The notes under the pieces were generated by a model. The model ran no database searches. It was not told the DNA's origin and saw nothing but the letters and a program-made list of their open reading frames with translations. A DNA stretch of 64,000 bases from Eubacterium oxidoreducens (GTDB taxonomy: Bacteria; Bacillota; Clostridia; Lachnospirales; Lachnospiraceae): contig NZ_FMXR01000006.1 of NCBI RefSeq assembly GCF_900104415.1, positions 124,001-188,000 of the forward strand, read 5' to 3'. Of the stretch, positions 54,256 through 62,460 are shown piece after piece. The position numbers and the translations under genes are program-made. Position 1 is the first letter of the stretch, and each line of letters starts with the position of its first letter.

Positions 54256-55173
54256 AAACTTGGAATTCCAAGAGCCTTGCTCTATTATCGTTATGATGTT
54301 CTATGGGAGACATTCTTTAAAGAGCTTGGCATAGAGACCGTATTAAGTCCGAAAACAGATAAAAACATCATGGATCGAGGTGCTTTTTATTCGATTGATG
54401 AAGCTTGTCTATCTAGCAAACTTTATCTTGGACATGTCGATTCCCTCATCGGAAAATGTGATGCCATATTTATTCCTCGCATTGCGACTTTTCAAAATGA
54501 CGGAGTCCTTTGTACGCGTTTTGAAGGCTTATATGACATTGTCTGTAATACTTTCCGTGAACAAAATCTACGTTTTATTCCATTAAATGTAGATGAGCAA
54601 CAGAAAATTTCAGAAGAAAAAGGATATATTAATCTAGGAATAGAGCTAGGTTTTTCAAAACGAGAAGCCAAACGCGCTTATCAATGCGGACTTAAAGCTC
54701 ATCTAAAAGCACAAAAAGAAAAACAACTGCTCCAGGAAAATGCATTAAAACAACCGGATGCCGTTAAGATTCTTGTTGTAGCACATGCGTATAACCTATA
54801 TGACGAATACATCGGTGTGCCGGTCGTTGAAAAACTTAAAGAACTTGGTGCTCTTGCAATCTTTGCCGATCATCTAGATCCGGCAATAGCTCGCAGCAAA
54901 TATACTGAAATCTGCAAAGACGTTCCATGGATTATGTCCCGTGAACTTTTAGGCTCTATCGCTTATTATCACGATCAAATTGATGGTATTATTTTGATGA
55001 CAGCCTTCCCTTGCGGTCCTGATTCTATGCTGAACGAGATGATTATCAGACGAATTAAAGATCTTCCAATTCTCAATTTATTACAAGACAGTCAAGACGG
55101 TAATGCCGGTGTGGATACCAGATTAGAAAGTTTTGTGGATATCATTCGTTTCAGGAAGGGAGATTTTTTATGA
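54253..55173 (+). CDS. 2-hydroxyacyl-CoA dehydratase-like protein, DUF2229 type
   Basis: Matches the DUF2229/acyl-CoA dehydratase activase-related group, starting with the hallmark MKLGIPRALLYYRYDVLW. Other features are SIDEACLSSKLYLGHV near residue 47 and TAFPCGPDSMLNEM near 247, with cysteines that could bind a cluster. In many clostridia this segment is part of one very large protein with the activase and HgdB-like domains; here it is a separate 306-residue gene. Its stop overlaps the next start (ATGA). The substrate is unknown. Confidence 0.85.
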   Translation: MKLGIPRALLYYRYDVLWETFFKELGIETVLSPKTDKNIMDRGAFYSIDEACLSSKLYLGHVDSLIGKCDAIFIPRIATFQNDGVLCTRFEGLYDIVCNTFREQNLRFIPLNVDEQQKISEEKGYINLGIELGFSKREAKRAYQCGLKAHLKAQKEKQLLQENALKQPDAVKILVVAHAYNLYDEYIGVPVVEKLKELGALAIFADHLDPAIARSKYTEICKDVPWIMSRELLGSIAYYHDQIDGIILMTAFPCGPDSMLNEMIIRRIKDLPILNLLQDSQDGNAGVDTRLESFVDIIRFRKGDFL

Positions 55174-56327
55174 TGCGTACTAATAATAAAAATTATATAT
55201 TATGCTACCCTCAACTTGGCAATTATGATATCCCAATAAAATATTTTGTAAATCATGGATTAAATCAAGAATACAAAGCGCCACCGCAAATGACCAAAAG
55301 AACCATTGAACTTGGCGCAAAAAATTCGCCTGATTTTGTATGTGCCCCATTTAAATGCATGATGGGCTGCTATATAGAAGCTCTTGAACAAGGTGCTAAT
55401 GTTATGATTGGTACAGGTGGCACTTGCAGACTTGGTTATTATGGTGAATTACACGAACAGATTTTGCATGACTTAGGCTATGATTTCGAAATGTTTAATA
55501 TCACTTTAGCCAATTACAAAAATATTTGGGGACTTTATAAAGGGATGCGTCATTTTGCTCCTAATACAAACTTGTTTCGTATGATCAAAGCGCTTCCAGC
55601 AACAGCCAAAATGATTTGTGTTTTTGATGAAGTTGAGGATTATTACCGTCAAAATATGGGATTTGAAACTCATGAGGGCGATTTTGAAGCGGCTTATAAG
55701 CTATTCCTACAATCTATGAGAAAAGCCAATACCTTAAGAGACATTAAAAGGATCTATAAAACAACCATAAATAATTTCAAACGAATTCCAATTAACAAAC
55801 CTGAACATCCCGTAAAAATTGGAATCGTTGGTGAATACTTCACCATTATGGATCCTTATTCTAATCATGAAATTGAAACAAAACTTGCCAAAATGGGTGC
55901 CGAGGTTCACCGCTGGATGAGTTTATCTCATTCCGTGATTTTAGCGAATGAAAAGTCTTTATTTGGACGACTTTTTCAATATATGCATTTTGATATCAAA
56001 AAATTCCCATCTTCTATTTGGCATAAAAGTCATTTAAAGGATATTTCGGATTATGCTGTTTATGATAATGGCGGATCTTCTATCGCTACCGTAAACAAAG
56101 CGAAAGAATATGCCAAGGCAGGCTTTGATGGAATTGTACAGGTAAAATGTTTTGGATGCACTCCGGAAACCGGTATTGTTCCTATTCTTCATAATATCAG
56201 CAAGGATTATAAGGTGCCTATTTTATATATGAATTATGACACTCAAACTTCCGATACCGGAATCGAAACACGAATTGAGGCGTTCTATGACATGATCGCT
56301 ATGAGAAAGGAAGTAACTACTAAATGA
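55170..56327 (+). CDS. 2-hydroxyacyl-CoA dehydratase-like protein, HgdB/BcrC superfamily
   Basis: Second dehydratase/reductase-type subunit, 385 residues. Cysteine-rich motifs suited to a [4Fe-4S] cluster are CAPFKCMMGCYIEAL near residue 57, GTGGTCRLGYYGELH near 80, and VKCFGCTPETGIVP near 327. This resembles the HgdB/BcrB fold, with FGC-x-PE near the C-terminus. It is not a clear match to authentic HgdA/HgdB pairs. It overlaps both neighbours by 4 nt, so the three proteins are probably made together as a complex. Confidence 0.85.
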   Translation: MMRTNNKNYILCYPQLGNYDIPIKYFVNHGLNQEYKAPPQMTKRTIELGAKNSPDFVCAPFKCMMGCYIEALEQGANVMIGTGGTCRLGYYGELHEQILHDLGYDFEMFNITLANYKNIWGLYKGMRHFAPNTNLFRMIKALPATAKMICVFDEVEDYYRQNMGFETHEGDFEAAYKLFLQSMRKANTLRDIKRIYKTTINNFKRIPINKPEHPVKIGIVGEYFTIMDPYSNHEIETKLAKMGAEVHRWMSLSHSVILANEKSLFGRLFQYMHFDIKKFPSSIWHKSHLKDISDYAVYDNGGSSIATVNKAKEYAKAGFDGIVQVKCFGCTPETGIVPILHNISKDYKVPILYMNYDTQTSDTGIETRIEAFYDMIAMRKEVTTK

Positions 56328-57286
56328 AAAAAGCTTATTTAGGTATTGATATTGGCTCTATTTCTACAAAAGGAGTCGTTATTGATGATGAATGTAATAT
56401 TTTAGCCCAAGTTTATTTATGGACGGAAGGTAATCCTATTGAGGCTTCCAAAAAAGTCATTGCACAACTGAATGAACAACTAGATCACAACAACTATACC
56501 GTTGTTTCTGCCGGCACCACCGGTAGTGCACGCAAACTTGTCGGTGCAATGATTGGTGCAAGTATTGTCAAAAACGAAATCACTGCTCATGCGGTAGGCA
56601 CTACAACTCTTCATCCTGATGTTCATACTATTTTAGAAATCGGCGGTCAAGATTCGAAAATAATTATTGTTGAGGATGGCGTTGCTGTCGATTATGCCAT
56701 GAACACTCTATGCGCAGCCGGAACCGGCTCCTTTTTATCAAGTCAGTCTAGAAGACTTGGTGTTGAAGTGGAGGAATTCGGAAAAATTGCTCTTTCAAGC
56801 AAAAATCCTACACCGATTGCTGCAAGATGTACGGTATTCGCCGAATCAGATCTCGTGCATAAGATTCAGATGGGACATAAAAAAGAAGATATCATCGCCG
56901 GTCTTTGTCATGCCGTTGCCAATAACTATCTAAACAATATAGGTAAGGGAAAGAAAATCACTTCTCCTATCGTTTTCCAAGGTGGTGTGTCCAAAAATAT
57001 CGGCGTTGTCGATGCCTTTTCTAAAGCATTAAATGCAGAAATTATTGTTGATGAAGCCGGACATTTGATGGGTGCCTTTGGTGCTGCTATATTAGCTCTT
57101 CGTAGCAAAATTGAAGCACCGTTCTCCTTTGATATTGCAGATGTAACTTTTGAACCCAAAGAGGTTGTCTGTCAAAAATGTGCAAACCATTGCGAAATCA
57201 TCTGCATATACAAAGATGGTGAGCTTATTGATTCTTGGGGAAATCGCTGTGAGCGAGGAGAAATTAAAGTCAACAAAACAAAATAA
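56324..57286 (+). CDS. Acyl-CoA dehydratase activase (BadF/BadG/HgdC family)
   Basis: ASKHA-fold ATPase that uses ATP to push a low-potential electron from ferredoxin into the dehydratase/reductase subunits. N-terminal phosphate loop YLGIDIGSISTKGVV is at residues 4-18. Cluster-binding cysteines are in CAAGTGSFLSSQSRRLG near 130 and ARCTVFAESD near 168. GGVSKNIGVV is near 222. A C-terminal extension adds CQKCANHC (about 282) and GNRCERGE (about 306), a linker normally found inside the large fused proteins of this superfamily. It is followed by the operon terminator. Confidence 0.92.
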   Translation: MKKAYLGIDIGSISTKGVVIDDECNILAQVYLWTEGNPIEASKKVIAQLNEQLDHNNYTVVSAGTTGSARKLVGAMIGASIVKNEITAHAVGTTTLHPDVHTILEIGGQDSKIIIVEDGVAVDYAMNTLCAAGTGSFLSSQSRRLGVEVEEFGKIALSSKNPTPIAARCTVFAESDLVHKIQMGHKKEDIIAGLCHAVANNYLNNIGKGKKITSPIVFQGGVSKNIGVVDAFSKALNAEIIVDEAGHLMGAFGAAILALRSKIEAPFSFDIADVTFEPKEVVCQKCANHCEIICIYKDGELIDSWGNRCERGEIKVNKTK

Positions 57287-57295
57287 AAACAACAA

Positions 57296-57329
57296 AATGG
57301 CAATCGTCTAATAACCGACGATTGCCATT
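57296..57329. terminator. Terminator between the activase gene and scpB
   Basis: A 13-bp perfect stem (AATGGCAATCGTC with its complement, 8-nt loop) lies between converging genes. Tails are moderately T-rich on both strands. Confidence 0.8.
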
Positions 57330-57348
57330 ATTTCATTTCTTCGATGTT

Positions 57349-57945
57349 TTAAATAATGATATTTTCTTCTTCTTCTTGCGCTTCATATTCAAGTTCTTCT
57401 TGCGCTTCTCTCTTAAATTCCTCAATGGTATCCTGATTCAAAGCCGGAAGTTCTTCTAGCGAATGAACACCAAAACTTCTAAGGAACTCTTCCGTTGTCC
57501 CAAATAACATCGGCCTGCCAGGAGCATCCAACCTTCCCAGCTCACATACGAGATTAAATTCCACCAAACGATTTACCACATGATCGCTAGACACGCCTCT
57601 TATATTTTCTATTTCAGCTTTCGTAATCGGCTGTTTATATGCAATGATGGAAAGTGTCTCAAGTTGCACATCTGTTAAAACATATTTGCGAGGGAGTTTT
57701 GCAATCTTTATCAAATAGTCATACATCTCCGGTTTCGTGCACATCTGATAGGCACCATCAAGTTCTATCAATTGCACTCCGCTGTCTGATGATTCGTATT
57801 TTTTAGTCAGTTCTTCTAAATATTTTTTTACTTCATTCTTATCAATTTCTAAAGCCTGAGCAAGTTTTGATAATTCAACCGACTCACCCATTGTAAATAA
57901 TATAGCTTCTAATATAGCCAGATAATTTTTTTGATCCATAATCAT
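57349..57945 (-). CDS. scpB: Segregation and condensation protein B
   Basis: Kleisin-associated winged-helix subunit of the SMC complex that compacts the chromosome. The 198 residues have ILEAILFTMGESVELSKLA near the N-terminus. The second winged helix has SIIAYKQPITKAEIENIRG near residue 105 and GRPMLFGTTEEFLRSFG near 145. An acidic tail follows. Start ATG 57945 or 57939. It lies 2 nt after scpA. Confidence 0.95.
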   Translation of the reverse strand: MIMDQKNYLAILEAILFTMGESVELSKLAQALEIDKNEVKKYLEELTKKYESSDSGVQLIELDGAYQMCTKPEMYDYLIKIAKLPRKYVLTDVQLETLSIIAYKQPITKAEIENIRGVSSDHVVNRLVEFNLVCELGRLDAPGRPMLFGTTEEFLRSFGVHSLEELPALNQDTIEEFKREAQEELEYEAQEEEENIII

Positions 57946-57947
57946 TA

Positions 57948-58694
57948 TTATGCAGCAATCTTAGATTCAATATAAATATCTTCAAACAAATCATCTTGTC
58001 GAATCCAAAGTATACCCGTCTTCATCAATTCTAAAATTGCAAGAAAAGTAACGATCAGCTGCATTTTTCCTTTCTGATTTTCCAAAAGCGTCCGAAATGA
58101 AAAGCTATTATGACTTTTCGCATACATTCTAACTTTGTCCATCGTATCTTCCAGAGAAACTTCTTCTTTTTCTATCTTCCCAAATTTCGAACGAATCGGA
58201 TCGATTTTCTCTTTTTGTTTCTTTATAATACTTTGGAAAATATGATTAAGCTTTTCCAAAGTCATATCACCAATAAGTGTTTCCATATCAATTGGTTCCA
58301 CATATTCTTCTACTTCCTTTGGAATCGTAGGATATTTAAATAATACTTTTGCAGCATCCATCTGTCTGTCTTTTAATTCATAAGACATACACTTATACAT
58401 CTTATATTCAAGCAATCTCTCAACGAGCTGTGCGCGTGGATCTTCTTCCTCTTCTTCTAATTCATTTGTTGGAAGAAGCATCTTAGACTTGATATCAAGC
58501 AAAGTTGCTGCCATAACCAAAAATTCGCTCATAACATTAAGATCTTCCGTCTGCATCTGATTAATATAATCCATATATTGTTTCGTGATTTCAACAATCG
58601 GAATATCGTAGATATTAACTTTATTTTTTTCTAATAAATGAAGAAGCAAATCCAGCGGTCCTTCAAATATTTCCAATTTAAAATTCAAATCCAT
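57948..58694 (-). CDS. scpA: Segregation and condensation protein A
   Basis: Kleisin subunit bridging the SMC heads. The N-terminal FEGPLDLLLHLLEKNKVNIY near residue 9 and the DIPIVEITKQYMDYI helix match ScpA. LVMAATLLDIKSKMLLP near 64 is also characteristic. The C-terminal winged helix spans about 200-248. The ATG follows an ACGGAG site. Confidence 0.96.
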   Translation of the reverse strand: MDLNFKLEIFEGPLDLLLHLLEKNKVNIYDIPIVEITKQYMDYINQMQTEDLNVMSEFLVMAATLLDIKSKMLLPTNELEEEEEDPRAQLVERLLEYKMYKCMSYELKDRQMDAAKVLFKYPTIPKEVEEYVEPIDMETLIGDMTLEKLNHIFQSIIKKQKEKIDPIRSKFGKIEKEEVSLEDTMDKVRMYAKSHNSFSFRTLLENQKGKMQLIVTFLAILELMKTGILWIRQDDLFEDIYIESKIAA

Positions 58695-58757
58695 TGCAAA
58701 ACTCCGTCGTTAACCTTTGTGACCATTTGGTTTATAATTCCATTTTCGTCCAATGCT

Positions 58758-58786
58758 ATTATAACGGCTTGGCTAAGATTTTTCAA
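58758..58786 (-). promoter_or_regulatory. Promoter of scpAB
   Basis: Minus-strand TTGAAA, 17-nt spacer, perfect TATAAT, 64 nt before scpA. Confidence 0.7.
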
Positions 58787-58834
58787 GTGCCAATCACTAT
58801 ATTTAGTGGTTTTTAGGAATCCACTTTTCTACAA

Positions 58835-59686
58835 TTAGTGTTTTTCAGGTTTTATCTCAACCGCTAACACTTCCGCTCTGTTAAAAATCCGAATATGAAA
58901 AGTATGTGTACCCAAACCTTTACTGACAATCACATCTTTATCGTTTACTTTATAATGACCTCCATCATATGTCGGAAAAAGTTTAAATTCCGGCGATAGG
59001 ATACTTGATCCCCCGGGGATTCTAACGAGTCCCCCATGATTATGTCCGGATAAAATAAGATCACAAGGCCATTTTAAATATGTTTCCATATATTTTGGAC
59101 TATGCGCCATCAGGATACAAAATCCTTCTTCTTCGTATTCCGGAAAATTCTTTTCAAAATATTCAACTTCTAGTTCACAATCGATTTTTTTATCGAAACA
59201 TTCAGGTGGAAGTGTAAGTCCAATCAAATCCACTTCTTCATTTAGCCGCGAAAACTCATTATCAAGTACTATGATATCTGACGCTTTCACCTTTTCCATA
59301 TATCGACAAAATGCTTCATAATGCTTTGACTCCTCATCCATCACGCGCTGTTCATGATTACCTAGTTCATAATAAACCGGCGCAATCGTTGTTAAGGAAT
59401 TCAAAAATTCAAATACTTCATCATATTTTTGGGTTTTCTTGGCTGTAATCATATCTCCGGTTAACAATATAGCATCCGGTTTAATTGCTTCTACCGCTTC
59501 GTAAAGAGGATGATTATCTTTTCCGAAGAGCTTAGCATGCAGATCCGAAAGTACTGCAAGACGAACCGGATGTGTCACATAACTACTTGTTATACGATAG
59601 CTGGTAATTGTAAATTTCCTAAGTTCAATTGCTTGTAAAACAACTCCAATTAAAATAATACAGATTATAACAACTAAGATTGTCAT
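58835..59686 (-). CDS. Metallophosphoesterase (calcineurin-like)
   Basis: A dinuclear-metal phosphoesterase anchored by an N-terminal membrane helix (about residues 1-20). Metal motifs are LSDLHAKLFGKDNH near 47, LTGDMI near 75, ELGNHEQR near 107, MAHSPKYME near 190 and LSGHNHGGLVRIPGG near 210. It resembles YkuE-type enzymes, whose substrates are uncertain. It is monocistronic, between scpA and pnp. Confidence 0.88.
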   Translation of the reverse strand: MTILVVIICIILIGVVLQAIELRKFTITSYRITSSYVTHPVRLAVLSDLHAKLFGKDNHPLYEAVEAIKPDAILLTGDMITAKKTQKYDEVFEFLNSLTTIAPVYYELGNHEQRVMDEESKHYEAFCRYMEKVKASDIIVLDNEFSRLNEEVDLIGLTLPPECFDKKIDCELEVEYFEKNFPEYEEEGFCILMAHSPKYMETYLKWPCDLILSGHNHGGLVRIPGGSSILSPEFKLFPTYDGGHYKVNDKDVIVSKGLGTHTFHIRIFNRAEVLAVEIKPEKH

Positions 59687-59754
59687 GTCACACCTCCTCT
59701 TGCCAAAAAACCTTATATCCCATTTACGTTTTCGATTGGTTGTTTTCCTATCAA

Positions 59755-59791
59755 GAAAAAAAACAGACCCCTTAGATTATAACATCTAAGG
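59755..59791 (-). terminator. pnp terminator
   Basis: CCTTAGAT/ATCTAAGG stem (59770-59777/59784-59791) followed on the minus strand by GGGTCTG and a run of eight T. Ends the rpsO-pnp transcript. Confidence 0.85.
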
Positions 59792-59811
59792 AGCCTGAAA
59801 TACACCTACTG

Positions 59812-61902
59812 TTATGCTTTCGGAACATCTTTCATACTAAAGCTGATTCTTCCCATTTTGTCTTTTCCAAGGCATACAACCGTTACTTCATCACCAAGAG
59901 TAAGAACATCTTCTACATGGTTGATTCTTTCTTTTGAAATCTTGGAAATATGAACCATTCCTTCTTTACCCGGAGCAAACTCGATAAATGCACCAAATTC
60001 TTTAATACTGATAACTTTTCCTTTAAAAATCTGGTCTTTTTCAAAATCTGTTGTGATAATTTTAATCATTTCAACAGCCTGATCCATCATATCCTTATCA
60101 GTTCCGCATACAGATACATTACCATCATCTGTAATATCAATCTTAACGCCGGTTCTTTCAATGATTTCATTAATTGTCTTACCACGCTGTCCGACCACAT
60201 CACCAATCTTCTGCGGATCAATCTGCATAGAGATGATCTTAGGAGCATACTCCCCGACTTCTTTTCTAGGTTCTGCAATTGCCTTCTTCATACACTCATC
60301 CATGATAAATAATCTTGCCTGACGAGTTCTTGCAATCGCCTCTTCTACGATTGGACGAGTAAGACCATGAATCTTGATATCCATCTGAATTGCAGTAATA
60401 CCATCTGTTGTTCCGGTAACCTTAAAGTCCATATCCCCAAAGAAATCTTCTAATCCCTGGATATCGGTTAATACAACATAATCATCATCTGTATCCCCTG
60501 TTACAAGACCGCAACTGATACCTGCAACCATCTTCTTAATCGGAACACCGGCTGCCATTAACGACATACAAGATGCACAAGTTGACGCCATTGATGTAGA
60601 GCCATTTGATTCAAAGGTTTCAGACACAGCACGAATTGCATATGGGAATTCCTCTTCCGATGGAAGAACCGGAAGAAGAGCTCTTTCTGCAAGTGCTCCA
60701 TGTCCAATTTCTCTACGTCCCGGTCCTCTTGAAGGCTTAGTCTCTCCAACAGAATAAGAAGGGAAATTATAATGGTGCATATAACGCTTAGCCGTAACAT
60801 TCTCATCTAATCCATCTATACGCTGTTTTTCTGACAAAGGTGCAAGCGTTACAATATCGCAAATCTGCGTCTGACCACGTGTAAACATTGCCGATCCATG
60901 TACACGAGGAACGATATCAACCTCTGCTGAAAGTTTACGAATCTGATCTAAAGCTCTTCCATCCGGACGCTTATGATCTTTTAAAATCATCTTACGAACC
61001 GTCTTCTTTTGATACTGATAAATAGCTTCACCTAGTACCTCAAGCCACTGCTCATTCTCAGCAAAAGCTTCTTCTAATCGAGCTGTAATTTCTTTGATAT
61101 TTTCTTCTCTTACCTGCTTTTCATCAGTAAATACTGCTTCTTCCATTTCAGCCGGCGGAACAATTTCCTTGATTTTTTCAAACATTTCATCCGGAATTGC
61201 ACAGCTTGTATAGGAATGCTTTTCCTTACCTACTTCCGCTACGATTTGATTTATAAATGCAATAATCTCCTGATTTACATCATGCGCCTTATAGATAGCT
61301 TCAATCATTTTAGCTTCCGGTATCTCGTTGGCACCCGCTTCAATCATAATGACCTTTTCAGAAGTTGAAGCAACTGTAAGTTTTAAATCGCCTTCATCCC
61401 ACTGTGCCTGTGATGGATTGATTACAAATTCACCATCAATCATACCAACCTGAGTCATGGCACATGGACCATAAAACGGTATATCCGAAATACAAGTTGC
61501 AATAGAACTACCAAGCATAGCTACCAGTTCCGGTCTGCATTCAGGATCAACTGCCAAAACCAGATTGTTTAATGTAACATCATTTCTATAGTCTTTTGGG
61601 AATAACGGACGCATTGGACGGTCAATAACACGAGCAGTGAGTACCGAATTTTCCGATGCTTTACCTTCTCTTTTATTAAATCCACCCGGTATCTTTCCTA
61701 CAGAATACATCTTTTCTTCAAATTCCACACTAAGAGGGAAAAAATCAATTCCATCTCTAGGCTTGTCTGAAGCTGTTGCTGTCGAAAGTACGGTTGTATC
61801 ACCATATTTCATAAACACGGCACCGTTTGCCTGTGCTGCAACTCTTCCGATATCAATCGTCAAAGTCTTCCCACCGATTTCCATTGAGTAAGTTTTATAC
61901 AT
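59812..61902 (-). CDS. pnp: Polyribonucleotide nucleotidyltransferase
   Basis: PNPase, a 3'-5' phosphorolytic exoribonuclease and degradosome component. Two RNase PH-like domains (about 1-230 and 310-540) carry GKIPGGFNKREGKAS near residue 68 and GTSLMAS-like SNGSTSMASTCA near 435. They are followed by a KH domain (about 550-610) and an S1 domain (about 620-690). Length 696 is standard. The gene is preceded by a structured leader, and by rpsO 150 nt upstream. Confidence 0.97.
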   Translation of the reverse strand: MYKTYSMEIGGKTLTIDIGRVAAQANGAVFMKYGDTTVLSTATASDKPRDGIDFFPLSVEFEEKMYSVGKIPGGFNKREGKASENSVLTARVIDRPMRPLFPKDYRNDVTLNNLVLAVDPECRPELVAMLGSSIATCISDIPFYGPCAMTQVGMIDGEFVINPSQAQWDEGDLKLTVASTSEKVIMIEAGANEIPEAKMIEAIYKAHDVNQEIIAFINQIVAEVGKEKHSYTSCAIPDEMFEKIKEIVPPAEMEEAVFTDEKQVREENIKEITARLEEAFAENEQWLEVLGEAIYQYQKKTVRKMILKDHKRPDGRALDQIRKLSAEVDIVPRVHGSAMFTRGQTQICDIVTLAPLSEKQRIDGLDENVTAKRYMHHYNFPSYSVGETKPSRGPGRREIGHGALAERALLPVLPSEEEFPYAIRAVSETFESNGSTSMASTCASCMSLMAAGVPIKKMVAGISCGLVTGDTDDDYVVLTDIQGLEDFFGDMDFKVTGTTDGITAIQMDIKIHGLTRPIVEEAIARTRQARLFIMDECMKKAIAEPRKEVGEYAPKIISMQIDPQKIGDVVGQRGKTINEIIERTGVKIDITDDGNVSVCGTDKDMMDQAVEMIKIITTDFEKDQIFKGKVISIKEFGAFIEFAPGKEGMVHISKISKERINHVEDVLTLGDEVTVVCLGKDKMGRISFSMKDVPKA

Positions 61903-61926
61903 ATATTATCTCCTTTTCTTAATCGT

Positions 61927-61999
61927 GATGGGATTTCCGAAACTACTGATCTGACCACCCGCTGATGAGCACATCAGTGGTCTCGGTTTCTTTCCCATC
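61927..61999 (-). ncRNA. Structured pnp leader (cruciform), possible autoregulatory site
   Basis: The leader between the rpsO terminator and pnp folds into a long stem. GATGGGA (61993-61999 on the RNA's 5' side) pairs with TCCCATC (61927-61933), then CCGA/TCGG. A top hairpin GACCA-CTGATG/CATCAG-TGGTC caps it. In E. coli an analogous pnp leader stem is cut by RNase III and bound by PNPase; the same use here is inference. Confidence 0.5.
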
Positions 62000-62016
62000 T
62001 ACGTTTATCAACTGAA

Positions 62017-62042
62017 AATAGAGCGGACTACTCCGCTCTATT
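62017..62042 (-). terminator. Hairpin after rpsO
   Basis: Perfect 10-bp stem (AATAGAGCGG/CCGCTCTATT, 6-nt loop) followed on the minus strand by TTTTC. The short U-run suggests partial termination, letting some transcripts reach pnp. Confidence 0.7.
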
Positions 62043-62052
62043 AAACAATTCA

Positions 62053-62319
62053 CTATCTTCTGATTCCAAGACGTCCAATCAAAGTACGATATCTTTCAAT
62101 ATCAATCTTCTTAAGATATGCAAGAAGACCACGTCTTTGACCTACCATCTTAAGCATACCTCTTCTTGAATGATGATCCTTCGGATGAGCCTTTAAATGC
62201 TCTGTAAGTTCTGTAATTCTTGCTGTTAAGATTGCAATCTGAACTTCCGGAGATCCTGTATCATTCGGTGTTCTTCCATACTCGGCAATAATAGCCTGTT
62301 TCTTTTCTTTTGCGATCAT
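62053..62319 (-). CDS. rpsO: 30S ribosomal protein S15
   Basis: Binds 16S rRNA early in 30S assembly and often represses its own mRNA. The 88 residues carry [19 protein letters not shown] near residue 14 and [21 protein letters not shown] near 47. The ATG is 8 nt after AGGAGG. Usual order ribF-rpsO-pnp is broken here by one NlpC/P60 gene between ribF and rpsO. Confidence 0.98.
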   Translation of the reverse strand: MIAKEKKQAIIAEYGRTPNDTGSPEVQIAILTARITELTEHLKAHPKDHHSRRGMLKMVGQRRGLLAYLKKIDIERYRTLIGRLGIRR

Positions 62320-62347
62320 ACTGTTATCCTCCTAAATTGATCATTAT

Positions 62348-62404
62348 GCCCTATAAGCATGGTACTCAGAATATGGTCGGAGTGTCCATAATCCGAATAC
62401 GGGC
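62348..62404 (-). ncRNA. Possible S15 autoregulatory leader
   Basis: The rpsO 5' leader has an outer GCCC/GGGC plus TAT/ATA stem. Two mutually exclusive inner pairings are possible (TCGGA/TCCGA or TATGG/CCATA), ending about 28 nt before the start. S15 leader control is widespread in bacteria but differs in structure; assignment here is inference. Confidence 0.45.
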
Positions 62405-62420
62405 AAACTCATGCTTTATT

Positions 62421-62449
62421 AGAATATCATACACGATTCGGTTTGTAAA
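62421..62449 (-). promoter_or_regulatory. Promoter of rpsO(-pnp)
   Basis: Minus-strand TTTACA, 17-nt spacer, TATTCT, just after the NlpC/P60 stop. The leader to rpsO is about 95 nt. Confidence 0.65.
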
Positions 62450-62460
62450 CTGATTTTTGC

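Noticed and set aside
54253-57286. A standard 2-hydroxyglutaryl-CoA dehydratase (HgdABC) for glutamate fermentation
   Set aside because: Subunit types (DUF2229 plus HgdB-like) and the extra cysteine tail on the activase fit the large fused clostridial group instead, and no CoA transferase or decarboxylase genes accompany them.
58790-58834. Terminator after the metallophosphoesterase gene
   Set aside because: The CACTA/TAGTG stem is short and its T-run lies on the wrong strand for that gene, so I did not list it.
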